In this document: one piece after another, positions 53,811 to 63,911 of the stretch | How positions within the stretch are numbered: the first letter of the stretch is position 1 | How the letters are laid out: each line of letters starts with the position of its first letter | The notes under the pieces: generated by a model | The model's database searches: none | The model's input: only the letters and a program-made list of their open reading frames with translations | Told to the model about the DNA's origin: nothing | Assembly (NCBI GenBank): GCA_016783565.1 | Contig: JADHWI010000006.1 | Span: 17,495 to 81,494, forward strand | Origin: Kiritimatiellia bacterium | GTDB taxonomy: Bacteria > Verrucomicrobiota > Kiritimatiellia > UBA8416 > JADHWI01 | DNA length: 64,000 nucleotides | Direction: 5' to 3' | Translations under genes and position numbers: made by a program

Positions 53811-55892
53811 ATGAGCGAAAACAAACCAGAACAACCAGAACAGAAAACACCACCCCGCAAGGGAGCAACGGTACCGCCCCAACGACGGTCAGTGCTGATA
53901 TGGGTCAGCATTGCCATCGTGGTGCTCAGCCTGCTTCATTTTGCATCAACAAAACAGCAGAACGTTCGTGAAATTCCATTTAACCCAACGTTCATCGAAT
54001 GGGTAGAGCAGGGGAAAATAAATAAATGTGAGATCATCCAGGAAGTTTCCGGCGTGGAATTCATCAAGGGCGAAGTTCTCGAAAAAGATCCAGACACGGA
54101 CGAAGAAAAACGCGTACACTTCAAGGTGTTCATTACCCAGGCCGATGAAGGACTTCGGCAATTACTGATCAAGAACAATGTCGAGTTTCGCATTCCGCCA
54201 CAGAACCCCTACTTATGGCAGATCATTTCCAGTGTTCTGCCGGTCATCCTGATCTTTGGCGTATTATATTTCCTTTTCATGCGACAAATGCGTTCCGCAG
54301 GACATGGTGCCTTAAGCTTTGGAAAAAGCCGTGCCAGAATCCTCAATCGTGAAACCAACAAGTTCACGTTCAATAATGTCGCGGGAATTGATGAGGCGAA
54401 GGACGAAGTTCAGGAAATCATCGCATTCCTCAAAGACCCCAAAAAATTCCAGAAGCTTGGCGGGCGCATCCCGAAAGGCGTGCTCCTCATGGGACCCCCA
54501 GGCACTGGAAAAACCCTGCTCGCCAAGGCAATTGCAGGAGAAGCTGACGTGCCGTTCTTCAGCATCAGCGGGTCCGATTTTGTTGAAATGTTCGTGGGCG
54601 TGGGTGCCAGCCGCGTACGTGACATGTTTGATCAGGGCAAGAAGAATGCGCCCTGCATTATTTTTATTGATGAGATTGACGCGGTGGGGCGCAGCCGTTT
54701 CACCGGTATCGGCGGAGGCCATGACGAACGCGAACAGACACTCAATGCATTGCTCGTGGAAATGGACGGTTTCGAAACGCAGGAGGGTGTCATCATTCTC
54801 GCAGCCACAAACCGACCGGACGTTTTGGATCAGGCCCTCATGCGCCCGGGTCGATTTGATCGACAGATCGTGATTGATCTTCCCACAGTGGACGGTCGCG
54901 AAGCCATTCTTGGCATGCATGCACAAGCCATCCGAATAAAGAAAGGGCTCAGCCTTCGCCGCATTGCGCGCGGCACGCCCGGTTTCTCCGGCGCTGATTT
55001 GGAAAACCTGCTTAACGAAGCAGCATTACTTGCTGCGAGAGAGGGCAAAGAAGCCGTTGAGATGATTGACCTCGAAGAAGCACGTGACAAAGTGATGTGG
55101 GGCCGCGAACGCCGCAGCCGCGTGATGGATGACAAGGAAAAGCGCAACACCGCTTATCACGAGGCCGGACACGCCCTGGTACAGCAGATGACCGAAGAGA
55201 CGGAGCCTTTGCACAAAGTCACGATCATTCCACGCGGAATGTACATGGGGGCTACCATGTCCCTACCCGAAAAGGACCGTTACTCTGTGGGACGCAAACA
55301 CCTGCTGGGCGACTTGGTCACCTGCATGGGTGGACGCGTTGCAGAGGAACTGATTTTCGACGACATCACCACAGGCGCCTATGGCGACATCAAGCAGGCT
55401 ACCCGTCTGGCTCGCAACATGGTCTGCAACTGGGGGATGAGCGAAGAGCTTGGACCTCAAGCGTATGGAGAAAACCAGGAACTCATGTTTCTGGGACGAG
55501 AAGTCAGCCGCAGCCAGGACTATAGCGAAGATACCGCCAGGCGCATTGATGCAGAAGTGCATCGTCTACTGAACGATGCTTACGAATCCGCAAAAAGCAT
55601 TCTTGTCAAACATCGTGATAAACTTGAGATGATCGCTACGCTACTCCTCGAGAACGAAACCATCGACGGACGAGATGTCGAGGATATCGTTGAGCATGGA
55701 CGCATCCTCTCCGAAGAGGAACGTTCCGAACAGGACAAAGAAAACGGGGTCGACGAAGAGAACAAGACCGAAGCCAAAAATGGCGATGCGACGGATAGCG
55801 ATGCGACAAAATCACAGGCAACATTGCGCGTGCCTTCGGATACGACGGACGCAGAACCGGACGAGACGGAAGACGATAGACCAGGATCGTGA
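53811..55892 (+). CDS. ftsH: ATP-dependent zinc metalloprotease FtsH
   Basis: The 693-residue protein has a basic, proline-rich start, membrane helices at about 28-44 and 136-156 flanking a periplasmic domain, Walker A GPPGTGKT (228-235), Walker [12 protein letters not shown], the SRH region ([20 protein letters not shown]) and the zinc site HEAGH in the M41 protease domain. FtsH is a membrane hexamer that degrades unfolded membrane proteins and regulators such as LpxC. The acidic C-terminal 60 residues are low complexity. It is followed three bases later by folP, a common arrangement. Confidence 0.97.
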   Translation: MSENKPEQPEQKTPPRKGATVPPQRRSVLIWVSIAIVVLSLLHFASTKQQNVREIPFNPTFIEWVEQGKINKCEIIQEVSGVEFIKGEVLEKDPDTDEEKRVHFKVFITQADEGLRQLLIKNNVEFRIPPQNPYLWQIISSVLPVILIFGVLYFLFMRQMRSAGHGALSFGKSRARILNRETNKFTFNNVAGIDEAKDEVQEIIAFLKDPKKFQKLGGRIPKGVLLMGPPGTGKTLLAKAIAGEADVPFFSISGSDFVEMFVGVGASRVRDMFDQGKKNAPCIIFIDEIDAVGRSRFTGIGGGHDEREQTLNALLVEMDGFETQEGVIILAATNRPDVLDQALMRPGRFDRQIVIDLPTVDGREAILGMHAQAIRIKKGLSLRRIARGTPGFSGADLENLLNEAALLAAREGKEAVEMIDLEEARDKVMWGRERRSRVMDDKEKRNTAYHEAGHALVQQMTEETEPLHKVTIIPRGMYMGATMSLPEKDRYSVGRKHLLGDLVTCMGGRVAEELIFDDITTGAYGDIKQATRLARNMVCNWGMSEELGPQAYGENQELMFLGREVSRSQDYSEDTARRIDAEVHRLLNDAYESAKSILVKHRDKLEMIATLLLENETIDGRDVEDIVEHGRILSEEERSEQDKENGVDEENKTEAKNGDATDSDATKSQATLRVPSDTTDAEPDETEDDRPGS

Positions 55893-55895
55893 TCT

Positions 55896-56753
55896 ATGGC
55901 TGTAGAATGGGTGTGCAAAGACAAAAAGCTGATGGTTGGCGCAATGCCCCTCATCATGGGCATTCTCAACGTTACGCCTGATTCATTCTCTGACGGTGGC
56001 CTGTTCGCCTCGCACGACTCCGCCGTAGCTCAGGCTGATGCACTCATTGAGCAAGGAGCCGATATCCTGGATATTGGTGGCGAATCCACCCGCCCGGGAG
56101 CCGACGAAATCTCTGCCGAAGAAGAACTGAATCGCGTCATTCCCGTCATCTCAGGTATTCTCAAAAAGCACCCGGATGCCGTGCTGTCAATTGACACCAT
56201 GAAATCGGATGTCGCGGCAGAAGCACTTGCGTCTGGAGCCTGCATCATCAACGATGTATCCGCCATGACACATGATCCCAACATGATCGCCCTGGCGGTT
56301 GAAAGTCGTGCAGGAGCAGTCTTAATGCATATGCAAGGCTCTCCACGAACGATGCAACACGCCCCCACCTACACGCATGTAGTCGAGGAAGTCGGAGCCT
56401 ATCTGAAAGCGCGCACGGCAGCCCTAAAGGATGCAGGGGCCGCGCCGGAAAGCATCGCCATCGACCCCGGCATCGGCTTCGGGAAAACGCTGGAGCATAA
56501 TCTGGCTCTCTTGCAGGGGCTCCCCTATCTCAAGCGTGTCAAACAACCCCTCGTGGTGGGCCTTTCACGAAAAAGCTTTATCGGGATGATCACGGGGCGC
56601 GAGGTGGATCAGCGTCTGCCGGGAAGTCTTGCAGCAGCCTGCTACAGCATGCTTCACGGTGCCAATATTCTGCGCGTTCATGACGTCGGTGCCACACGAG
56701 ACGCCGTCGCAATCCTTGCGGCACTAAACGACCCACGGAGGGATATCGCATGA
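55896..56753 (+). CDS. folP: Dihydropteroate synthase
   Basis: The 285-residue TIM-barrel enzyme shows MGILNVTPDSFSDGG, DIGGESTRPGA, SIDTMKSDVA, IINDVSAMT, HMQGSP, DPGIGFGKTLEHN and LVVGLSRKSFIG, the full set of pterin and p-aminobenzoate binding motifs. It makes dihydropteroate in folate synthesis and is the sulfonamide target. It ends in an ATGA overlap with cdaA (56750-56753). The ftsH-folP-cdaA order is common in several phyla. Confidence 0.96.
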   Translation: MAVEWVCKDKKLMVGAMPLIMGILNVTPDSFSDGGLFASHDSAVAQADALIEQGADILDIGGESTRPGADEISAEEELNRVIPVISGILKKHPDAVLSIDTMKSDVAAEALASGACIINDVSAMTHDPNMIALAVESRAGAVLMHMQGSPRTMQHAPTYTHVVEEVGAYLKARTAALKDAGAAPESIAIDPGIGFGKTLEHNLALLQGLPYLKRVKQPLVVGLSRKSFIGMITGREVDQRLPGSLAAACYSMLHGANILRVHDVGATRDAVAILAALNDPRRDIA

Positions 56754-57613
56754 CCTGGCTGCACGCTCTCCAATCGTTCGGCATTACGGGGGCTATTCAG
56801 ATTCTCGTACTCACCTGTTTGTTCTACTACATTTTTCTGTTTTTCCGTGGAACACGTGGGGCACAGGTGCTCGTTGGACTGGTCCTGCTTATTTTTGTGC
56901 TTATCGGATTGACCAATATTCTTCATCTCGATGTGCTGGGCTGGGTTCTGCGACGCATCACGGTCGTCCTCGGCATTGCCCTCCTCGTTATTTTCCAGCC
57001 AGAAATACGCAGAGCGCTGGCCGAACTTGGCAAACAACCTGGCGCCGTTCTTTCAGCAGAAAAGCGTACCGTGATTGACCACATCGTTCAGGCCTCAATG
57101 GCACTGTCGGAACACCGCATTGGCGGGCTCATCGCGATTGAACGCGAAATTGGAACTCGCGCCATTCAAGAAACCGGTACCGGGATTCAGGCCCCTGTGG
57201 TCCCAGAACTTCTCGCCTGCATTTTCTACCCACACACGCCCCTGCATGATGGCGGCGTTATAGTCAGCAACAATCGTATCATGGCTGCAGGTTGTATTTT
57301 TCCACTTTCTCAAAACACAGAGCTGCATAAGCAATTCGGCACCCGACACCGCGCGGCCGTTGGAATCAGCGAAGAAACCGATGCCGTCGTCGTCGTCATC
57401 TCAGAAGAGACCGGTACGATTTCCGTCGCATACGGAGGCCGCATCAGCCGGGGGCTCGACGCCGAGCGGCTCAAACGGTTTCTGTCGGCATTGCTACGGG
57501 GAAAGAAAGGTGGCAGTGCATGGAATCGAGCTAAACAACAATTGGACCTGACTCCCGAAGGTATCGCAAAAGCAGAGCGACTGGTGACACAGGAGAAGTC
57601 CGGTGGCGAATAG
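56750..57613 (+). CDS. cdaA: Diadenylate cyclase CdaA
   Basis: The 287-residue protein has three N-terminal membrane helices (about 13-32, 37-55, 70-83), then the DAC domain with LHDGGVIVSN (Asp167, Gly168) and GTRHRAAVG (Arg199-His-Arg201), matching the DGA and RHR motifs; the Ala is Gly here. It makes c-di-AMP from two ATP. Its last 11 bases overlap the GTG start of cdaR. The c-di-AMP signal usually controls potassium and osmolyte uptake and wall balance. It is a membrane-bound enzyme controlled by CdaR. Confidence 0.94.
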   Translation: MTWLHALQSFGITGAIQILVLTCLFYYIFLFFRGTRGAQVLVGLVLLIFVLIGLTNILHLDVLGWVLRRITVVLGIALLVIFQPEIRRALAELGKQPGAVLSAEKRTVIDHIVQASMALSEHRIGGLIAIEREIGTRAIQETGTGIQAPVVPELLACIFYPHTPLHDGGVIVSNNRIMAAGCIFPLSQNTELHKQFGTRHRAAVGISEETDAVVVVISEETGTISVAYGGRISRGLDAERLKRFLSALLRGKKGGSAWNRAKQQLDLTPEGIAKAERLVTQEKSGGE

Positions 57614-58577
57614 AATGGCAAAACTTACAACCTTCATTAAACACAACGCCGGGCTAAAGGCCATGGCGCTCGTACTGGCAGTGCTCAGCTTCTATGCAAT
57701 CCGCGGCGCCACCAGCAACGAGAGAACACTGGAGGTCCCTGTCGAGGCCCGCGTAGAAAAGGGTGTCGCCATTCTTTCGCAAATGCCCATGACGGTTGAG
57801 GTCACTTTTCGGGGCACAGAAGAAGACGTTGAACGACTGGACAAGGAAGAGCTCAAAGCCGTCATCCACCCCAAAGCGTCTAACCCCGATCAACCCGAAG
57901 AAATTATCAAGATTCTTCCCGGGGATATTGAAGGCAGCTCGCGCGTCCGCGTTACCACCATCAACCCGAATTCTGTGTCACTTAGCTTTGACAGAGAGCG
58001 AAGCAAACTGGTCGCCGTACGAAAACCCGCCACAACCGGCACACCCTTGAGAGGAAAAGTGGAGATCAGTTATGAGCCTCAATTCGTTATGATCCACGGA
58101 TCTCAACGAGGGCTCCGCGAAGTGGACAGCGTGGATACCGAAGCCGTTGATGTGGACGGCCGAGTACAGTCCTTCAAGAAGCGGGTAAAAATCCTGCCCC
58201 CGGCTGACACGTGGGTCTCGAAGATTGAACCGGATGAAGTGTCTGTTTCTGTCGATCTCGTCACCCGCGTTGTAGACCGTGTGTGGTCGAATGTTCCCGT
58301 CATGACTGTCCTTGCACCGGGCAAACCATCTTTGGTCGATATCTCACCACGAATAGTCCACGTGACACTACAGGCACGTGCAGAGATCCTGGATACCCTC
58401 CATACAAATGATATTAGTGTTTTTGTTGATTGCGTCGGCATTAATCCGGGCATCACAAACAGATTAACGCCTGTGATTTATCTACCGGCAGGGCTGGATA
58501 TCACGGCAACGGCAGAACCAAAACAGGTCGCCGTATCATTTATGTCAAAGGCAGGAAATAACGATGGCGCGAGATAA
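57603..58577 (+). CDS. cdaR: CdaR-like YbbR-domain regulator of CdaA
   Basis: One N-terminal membrane helix (about 17-34) precedes three or four YbbR repeats of about 80 residues on the outer side (for example VPVEARVEKGVAILSQMPMT, PVMTVLAPGKPSLVDISPRI). CdaR binds and modulates CdaA. GTG at 57603 with AGGAG upstream is taken as start (324 residues); the ATG at 57615 is an alternative. The 3' end overlaps ftsK by 14 bases. Confidence 0.85.
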   Translation: MANRMAKLTTFIKHNAGLKAMALVLAVLSFYAIRGATSNERTLEVPVEARVEKGVAILSQMPMTVEVTFRGTEEDVERLDKEELKAVIHPKASNPDQPEEIIKILPGDIEGSSRVRVTTINPNSVSLSFDRERSKLVAVRKPATTGTPLRGKVEISYEPQFVMIHGSQRGLREVDSVDTEAVDVDGRVQSFKKRVKILPPADTWVSKIEPDEVSVSVDLVTRVVDRVWSNVPVMTVLAPGKPSLVDISPRIVHVTLQARAEILDTLHTNDISVFVDCVGINPGITNRLTPVIYLPAGLDITATAEPKQVAVSFMSKAGNNDGAR

Positions 58578-60927
58578 GAAAAACAGCGAGACCACATTCT
58601 CCCCTACGCGTAGAATATGGGGTGTCTGTATCGTCATCGCCAGTCTTTTTCTTCTTCTGAGTCTGTTCTCCTATGACTGGGAAGATCTATCAATTCTCAA
58701 GACACCAGCAAACGACCCACCAGTTAACTTAATCGGCCCGGCGGGTGCCTGGTCGGGGTTTTTCTTCTTCATGCTCTTCGGTATTGGCGGATACTTAGCT
58801 CCCTTTTTCAGCATCGTGGCTGCGTGCATTCTCATGTTCAGTCGACGCCCACGCGTCTGGCCTCGTATGTTGTGGTGTGCCACAGCCTATACCGGGCTGG
58901 TGCTGGCCATTGAACTGCGACCGGAATGGTGGACCGATACATGCCTGCGCCTGAATTTGGCCGACCCCGGCGGCGTGATCGGACACCTGCTGACCACATC
59001 CATGCTTATCCGCTGGCTCAGTCCCGTGGGTGCCGGTATTTTGATTTGGAGTCTATGCGCCATCTCGCTGGTCTTGACCGTTGGGCCTCAACGGCTACTG
59101 GACACGATGTCTCAAGGGTTTAACACCTTTCGCAACACCTGCTCCGGCATTGCCGCGCTGATAAATAATTTTTATACGGCACGCAGAAAAATGCAGGAAG
59201 AACAGTCCCACAAGAAAATTCGCCGACAGGCTGCCGTCACACAGAATCATCCCAAACCTGTCTCAAAACCGGCACCGCAAGTACGTGCAAAAAAGAAAGA
59301 ATCTGAACCAAAGCAGCGCCCCACTCCCCCACCCCCCACACCTACCCCCGATTCTACACGCACACCCTCTGGCATGAATCCGGACTATCAACTTCCCCCC
59401 ATCAGTCTTATGGATCCCTTGCCAACAAACAGTAGCGGCACACGCGGGCCGGATGTTGACGCCATTTCCCGCGTACTCGACTCAACCCTCAACGAATTTG
59501 GTGTCGAAGCCGAAGTGGTGAACGCTGAAGTAGGACCGGTCGTCACGCGATACGAGATATTGCCGGCACCCGGCGTACGCGTGGAACGAATATCCGCCCT
59601 CCAAAACAACCTGGCCCTAGCGCTCAAGGCAACCAGCGTTCGCGTTCAGGCCCCCGTCCCCGGCAAGGGCGTGGTCGGCATCGAGGTCCCCAACCCCACC
59701 GCAGAGATCGTATACCTTCGCGACATCCTGGAAAGTCCAAAATGGAATCGTTCAAAAAACCATTTGCCGCTATTTCTTGGAAAAGATGTTGGCGGCAACG
59801 AGATAGTCTACGATCTCGCTCGCATGCCGCATATGCTGATTGCAGGTGCCACAGGGGCAGGAAAAACCGTCTGCATGAATTCCATCCTGACAGGCCTGCT
59901 GATGAACCGTACCCCGGAAAAACTCCGTCTTCTTCTCGTGGACCCGAAAATCGTTGAGTTCGCCGCCTACAATCACCTGCCCCATCTCGTAATTCCGGTC
60001 GTGACCGATCCAAAGAAGGTTGCTATTGCACTACGTTGGGCCATTACTGAAATGGAAAATCGGTACAAAATGTTCTCAAAAGTCAATGTGCGCAATATTG
60101 AGAGCTTTAACACTCGCGTAGTCGCCAAGCAGGAAGATCTGTTTGAACAAACCACCCAGGATAATGAAGATTCCGATATCCCGGCAACCGTTCCTTACAT
60201 TGTCATCGTCATTGACGAGCTTGCCGACCTCATGCTGACCGCCGGGGCTGAGATAGAGAACAGTATCGCACGGCTGGCTCAACTTTCCCGCGCGGTGGGG
60301 ATCCATATGATTATTGCCACACAACGCCCTTCGGTAAACGTGATCACCGGTAAAATCAAAGCAAACTTCCCCGCACGTATTGCCTTCCAGGTTGCACAGA
60401 AAGTTGATAGTCGAACGATTCTGGATGCCATCGGCGCCGACAAACTGCTTGGCCGTGGTGACATGCTTCTGCTACCGCCGGCAACGGGTAAACTCATCCG
60501 CGGTCAGGGAGCATTGGTACATGACCATGAAATCAATAGAATTGTAGACTTCATTAAGCAACAGGGAGAACCCGTCTACGAAAAACAAATCCAGGAACAA
60601 ATCAAACGTGCATCAAGCGGCGGGGGTGCAGGCGCTCAGGTTGACAAGATGTCCGATGAGGACGATGAACTGCTCGAGCAGGCAGTTGCCATCATACGAG
60701 AAACAGGGCGCGCCTCCACCTCTTCTCTGCAGAGACGCCTCAGAATCGGATACAATCGAGCCGGGCGATTAATGGACGTCCTCGAGGAGAAAGGCATTGT
60801 CGGCCCCCCACGCGGTTCAGATCCCCGGGAAATCCTTATTGATCTGGACGGCGAGATCCCTGATAATGCCGCTTCCGAATCTGAAGATATGGACTTAGAA
60901 GAAGAAATACAGCAACCGGATGCTTAA
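58564..60927 (+). CDS. ftsK: DNA translocase FtsK/SpoIIIE
   Basis: The 787-residue protein has four membrane helices (about 18-36, 60-98, 102-120, 150-178), a short Lys/Pro-rich linker (about 215-275), then the alpha-beta motor with Walker A GATGAGKT, Walker B IVIVIDELADLM, and a C-terminal winged-helix gamma domain (AVAIIRETGRASTSSLQRRL). FtsK sits at the division septum, pumps DNA toward the terminus and activates XerCD. Its start overlaps cdaR. Confidence 0.96.
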   Translation: MARDKKNSETTFSPTRRIWGVCIVIASLFLLLSLFSYDWEDLSILKTPANDPPVNLIGPAGAWSGFFFFMLFGIGGYLAPFFSIVAACILMFSRRPRVWPRMLWCATAYTGLVLAIELRPEWWTDTCLRLNLADPGGVIGHLLTTSMLIRWLSPVGAGILIWSLCAISLVLTVGPQRLLDTMSQGFNTFRNTCSGIAALINNFYTARRKMQEEQSHKKIRRQAAVTQNHPKPVSKPAPQVRAKKKESEPKQRPTPPPPTPTPDSTRTPSGMNPDYQLPPISLMDPLPTNSSGTRGPDVDAISRVLDSTLNEFGVEAEVVNAEVGPVVTRYEILPAPGVRVERISALQNNLALALKATSVRVQAPVPGKGVVGIEVPNPTAEIVYLRDILESPKWNRSKNHLPLFLGKDVGGNEIVYDLARMPHMLIAGATGAGKTVCMNSILTGLLMNRTPEKLRLLLVDPKIVEFAAYNHLPHLVIPVVTDPKKVAIALRWAITEMENRYKMFSKVNVRNIESFNTRVVAKQEDLFEQTTQDNEDSDIPATVPYIVIVIDELADLMLTAGAEIENSIARLAQLSRAVGIHMIIATQRPSVNVITGKIKANFPARIAFQVAQKVDSRTILDAIGADKLLGRGDMLLLPPATGKLIRGQGALVHDHEINRIVDFIKQQGEPVYEKQIQEQIKRASSGGGAGAQVDKMSDEDDELLEQAVAIIRETGRASTSSLQRRLRIGYNRAGRLMDVLEEKGIVGPPRGSDPREILIDLDGEIPDNAASESEDMDLEEEIQQPDA

Positions 60928-60976
60928 ACGTATCAGATACTGAGTATTGGAAGTAAGAGCGACTCCGCACTTTGCG

Positions 60977-60995
60977 AATAATGATAATTATTAAC
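60977..60995. promoter_or_regulatory. Fur-box-like site
   Basis: AATAATGATAATTATTAAC matches the 19-base Fur consensus at 16 positions, counted by eye. It lies 21 bases before the RodZ-like gene, a place where a repressor would act. AT-rich chance matches cannot be excluded, and no fur or iron gene is in this window. Confidence 0.35.
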
Positions 60996-61015
60996 GAAAA
61001 AGCAGAATATATCCC

Positions 61016-61756
61016 ATGGCTTTAGGCGAAAAACTCTGTAATGCACGACTCGCTCTCAAAAAGAGCACGTCCGAAATAGCGGCAGCCACCAACATGAAAG
61101 TTCAGACCGTTGACGATATTGAACGGGAAGACTTCCGGCGAATACCTGCCGCAATTTATGCCAGGGGATTCATCAAACTTTATGCTGAAACCGTTGGTCT
61201 TGACCCCGCGCCTCTCATCGCAGAGTACATGACCCGCTTCGCCGCATCCCCAAGAGGTGGCTCGCTCAACAGGGAAACGACACCGCGCGTTCAGAAGATC
61301 CTTCAAAAAGAACAGACAGAAGACCTTACAGACATCCCCGACGTATCCGCCGGATCAGGTGATCTATTTGACAGAGCGGCCGCTGCGCCAGAGCGCGGCG
61401 CACCGGAACCACTCCGGTTTGATCCGGAAGAGCGCTCAAAACCGACTGCATCACTTAAGCAAACAAAAACAGGCGCCAGCGCAACGGATCAATTCCAAAG
61501 CGCTCTATCCATCAGTGGAAAGCTCGCACAAGCCGCGGCAGCTTCAACACTTTCAATGTTTTCCCGTGCCTTAAATAATCGCAAGATCATGCTGGGCATC
61601 GCAGTCTCCATCCTCGCAATTGCCCTCATCGCGATTGTCACCGCGCTCACCTTAACTCAAAAACCAGCTTCGAGTGACGAAGGGGAAACGCATTCACCTC
61701 CGCCCCCTGTCGCCTTGCGTCTCGCTGTAGAACCCGCTGATCCTTACGTGAATTAA
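61016..61756 (+). CDS. RodZ-like helix-turn-helix membrane protein
   Basis: The 246-residue protein starts with a Cro/C1-type helix-turn-helix (about 4-62: LCNARLALKKSTSEIAAATN, IPAAIYARGFIKLYAETVGL), as in RodZ. A disordered segment (about 80-180) leads to one membrane helix (about 190-213) and a short Pro-rich tail. RodZ links MreB to the membrane, but this protein lacks the large periplasmic beta domain, and its HTH could bind DNA instead. It is 3 kb from ftsK's start and not next to mreB. A Fur-like box lies upstream. Confidence 0.75.
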   Translation: MALGEKLCNARLALKKSTSEIAAATNMKVQTVDDIEREDFRRIPAAIYARGFIKLYAETVGLDPAPLIAEYMTRFAASPRGGSLNRETTPRVQKILQKEQTEDLTDIPDVSAGSGDLFDRAAAAPERGAPEPLRFDPEERSKPTASLKQTKTGASATDQFQSALSISGKLAQAAAASTLSMFSRALNNRKIMLGIAVSILAIALIAIVTALTLTQKPASSDEGETHSPPPPVALRLAVEPADPYVN

Positions 61757-61805
61757 CACGTTTCACTCTGCAACGAGCCAGTTTCAGAAGCCATACAGAA
61801 TCGCT

Positions 61806-63185
61806 ATGTCACAGACCGAAACACATTCAATGACAGACACGAAAACGCCGATCTCTATTGGCTTCTACAGTCTGGGTTGCGCAAAGAACCTGGTGGACTC
61901 ACAACTAATGGCCGGCAACCTGCTCAGCAATGGTCTTCGCTTGGCACCCTCTCCTGCCGAGGCCGATGTGGTCATTGTCAACACGTGCTCCTTCATTCAG
62001 GATGCCCGCAATGAATCCTATGACAGTATCGCTGAAGCCTGTGCATTGAAAGCCAACGGCCAATGCCGTGCCGTCATCGTAACAGGATGCCTTCCGCAGC
62101 GTTACCGAGACGACATCAAGAATCGACTGCCTGATGTCGATGCGTTTACGGGCCTGGACGAACTCGAAGATATCACCCGAGTGGTACAGCAGGTTCTTGG
62201 AAAGCATGACACCATTCGTCACATTTCCGAAACGCCCACACGACTGTACGAACCCCGTCTACCCGAACTCTCCCTCACTGGAGGACCGTTTGCCTACCTT
62301 AAGATAGCCGAAGGCTGCAACCACGCCTGTGCGTTCTGTGCCATTCCGGGCATACGCGGAAAACACAGGTCACGACGCATTGATGGAATTGTTGCCGAGG
62401 CGGAAAGCCTTTTGGAAGCCGGTTTCCGCGAACTTGTAATCATTTCACAGGACGTCACCGCCTACGGCCACGACTTACCCGACGACACACGTTTACCTCA
62501 ACTGTTGCGTGCACTGGGACGTATTGGGGGCGACTTCTGGATTCGACTTCTCTACGGATATCCCTCACACCTCAGTGATACCATTCTTGAGACGATGGCC
62601 GAGATTCCGCAGATCTGCCATTATCTCGATATTCCAATTCAGCACTCCCACCCTGATGTGCTGCGAAGCATGCAGCGAAGCAATACCATTACCCCGGTGC
62701 AAAACATGGTACAACGCGCACGCGTCGCCATGCCAGACGTGACACTGCGTACCACGTGCCTGGTTGGCCATCCGGGCGAAACTGATGACCATTTCAAGCA
62801 TCTACTCGATTTCGTTCAACAGGCACGCTTCGACCATCTCGGTAGCTTTACCTTCTCGCCGGAAGAGGGAACACCCGCCGCGACCATGCCGGATAGACCC
62901 AATGCGGAAACAGCACGCGACCGACGCGAGGCACTGATGCTGGCTCAACAAAAAATCGTCGACAACAAAGCAGAAGAACTAATTGGCCAGAGTGCAATGT
63001 GCCTCCTCGAGCAACAGCACCCTGAATACGACTCTGTATGGATCGGCCGCACAGAGCGATATGCACCCGAGGTAGATGGCTGTGTGTACGTCGAAGACAT
63101 CACCACAGGAAAACCAGGCGACTTCATTTCTGTACACTATACAGAACAGGATGGCTATGACATGATTGCGGTTGTTTCACCATAA
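61806..63185 (+). CDS. rimO: Ribosomal protein uS12 methylthiotransferase
   Basis: The 459-residue radical-SAM enzyme has an N-terminal MTTase domain (GFYSLGCAKNLVDSQ, IVNTCSFIQDA, TGCLPQRY), the SAM-cluster motif CNHACAFC, and a C-terminal TRAM domain (about 390-459). The first Cys residues hold the second iron-sulfur cluster. It adds a methylthio group to a conserved Asp of ribosomal protein S12. The DARNE and GLDELEDI elements favour RimO over MiaB. The zinc-ribbon gene follows 20 bases later. Confidence 0.93.
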   Translation: MSQTETHSMTDTKTPISIGFYSLGCAKNLVDSQLMAGNLLSNGLRLAPSPAEADVVIVNTCSFIQDARNESYDSIAEACALKANGQCRAVIVTGCLPQRYRDDIKNRLPDVDAFTGLDELEDITRVVQQVLGKHDTIRHISETPTRLYEPRLPELSLTGGPFAYLKIAEGCNHACAFCAIPGIRGKHRSRRIDGIVAEAESLLEAGFRELVIISQDVTAYGHDLPDDTRLPQLLRALGRIGGDFWIRLLYGYPSHLSDTILETMAEIPQICHYLDIPIQHSHPDVLRSMQRSNTITPVQNMVQRARVAMPDVTLRTTCLVGHPGETDDHFKHLLDFVQQARFDHLGSFTFSPEEGTPAATMPDRPNAETARDRREALMLAQQKIVDNKAEELIGQSAMCLLEQQHPEYDSVWIGRTERYAPEVDGCVYVEDITTGKPGDFISVHYTEQDGYDMIAVVSP

Positions 63186-63205
63186 TAGACTGACAGGAAA
63201 AACAC

Positions 63206-63763
63206 ATGGCACAAGATTGGGACATCAAGTCACGCGGCTCTCAGTGCAGTCAGTGCGAAAAGCAATTCGAAGACCTTGAATCGTACTATGCGCTGCTCAC
63301 CTTCGGGGAAGAAGGATATGAGCGGAAAGACTATTGCCAGCCATGCTGGAAACTCGAAGACCGTGAAAATCAGGCATTCAGCACCTGGAAAGGCACGTTC
63401 CGATTGCCACCAGCAAAAGCAGAAGAACCACTGCAAAAAGAAAATGCCGAGTCGCTTCTACGACGACTGCTTGAGGATGACCCCGAAGAGCACGTCAACG
63501 TCATCTATATTCTCGCTGTCATGCTCGAGCGCAAGAAGCTACTGGACGAAAAAGATGTCCGAATGTCTGAGGACACCACACTCCGTATTTATGAACACAA
63601 AAAGACAGGGGAAACTTTCGTCGTGCGCGATCCACACTTGCGACTCGACGAGTTGGAACACGTTCAACAATCCGTCATCGACCTGCTCGACGGCGGGGAA
63701 AAAGAGGACAATTCCGACAACGAACCCACCCCTGATCAAAAAAGCGACGAATCTGCAGGTTGA
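63206..63763 (+). CDS. Zinc-ribbon-like protein of unknown function
   Basis: The 185-residue soluble protein has CxxC pairs at Cys14/Cys17 and Cys44/Cys47, fitting one zinc site. A helical region (about 85-120, EDDPEEHVNVIYILAVMLER) and an IYEHKKTGETFVVRDP beta segment follow; the last 30 residues are acidic. AGGAAA precedes the ATG. I do not recognise a characterised family. Being next to rimO, it could act in ribosome or translation quality, but that is only context. Confidence 0.7.
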   Translation: MAQDWDIKSRGSQCSQCEKQFEDLESYYALLTFGEEGYERKDYCQPCWKLEDRENQAFSTWKGTFRLPPAKAEEPLQKENAESLLRRLLEDDPEEHVNVIYILAVMLERKKLLDEKDVRMSEDTTLRIYEHKKTGETFVVRDPHLRLDELEHVQQSVIDLLDGGEKEDNSDNEPTPDQKSDESAG

Positions 63764-63767
63764 TGGG

Positions 63768-63796
63768 TTGACACCCCCAAAGGCTTTCCGTATAGT
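63768..63796 (+). promoter_or_regulatory. Strong promoter for tRNA-Phe
   Basis: Perfect -35 TTGACA (63768-63773), 17-base spacer, -10 TATAGT (63791-63796). Start expected near 63803, 33 bases before the tRNA. This is the best consensus promoter in the window. Confidence 0.8.
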
Positions 63797-63835
63797 GCCC
63801 GCCTATATTGACAATTTGATAGTCTAAATCCGTAT

Positions 63836-63911
63836 GGCGAGATAGCTCAGTTGGTAGAGCAGTGGACTGAAAATCCACGTGTCCTCGGTTCAATTCCGAG
63901 TCTCGCCACCA
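63836..63911 (+). tRNA. tRNA-Phe (GAA)
   Basis: Acceptor GGCGAGA pairs with TCTCGCC; the D arm is GCTC-AGTTGGTA-GAGC, anticodon stem GTGGA/TCCAC holds loop CTGAAAA with anticodon GAA; T arm CTCGG-TTCAATT-CCGAG. ACCA is encoded at the 3' end (63908-63911). The 89 bases that follow to the window end hold nothing I can identify. Confidence 0.97.
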
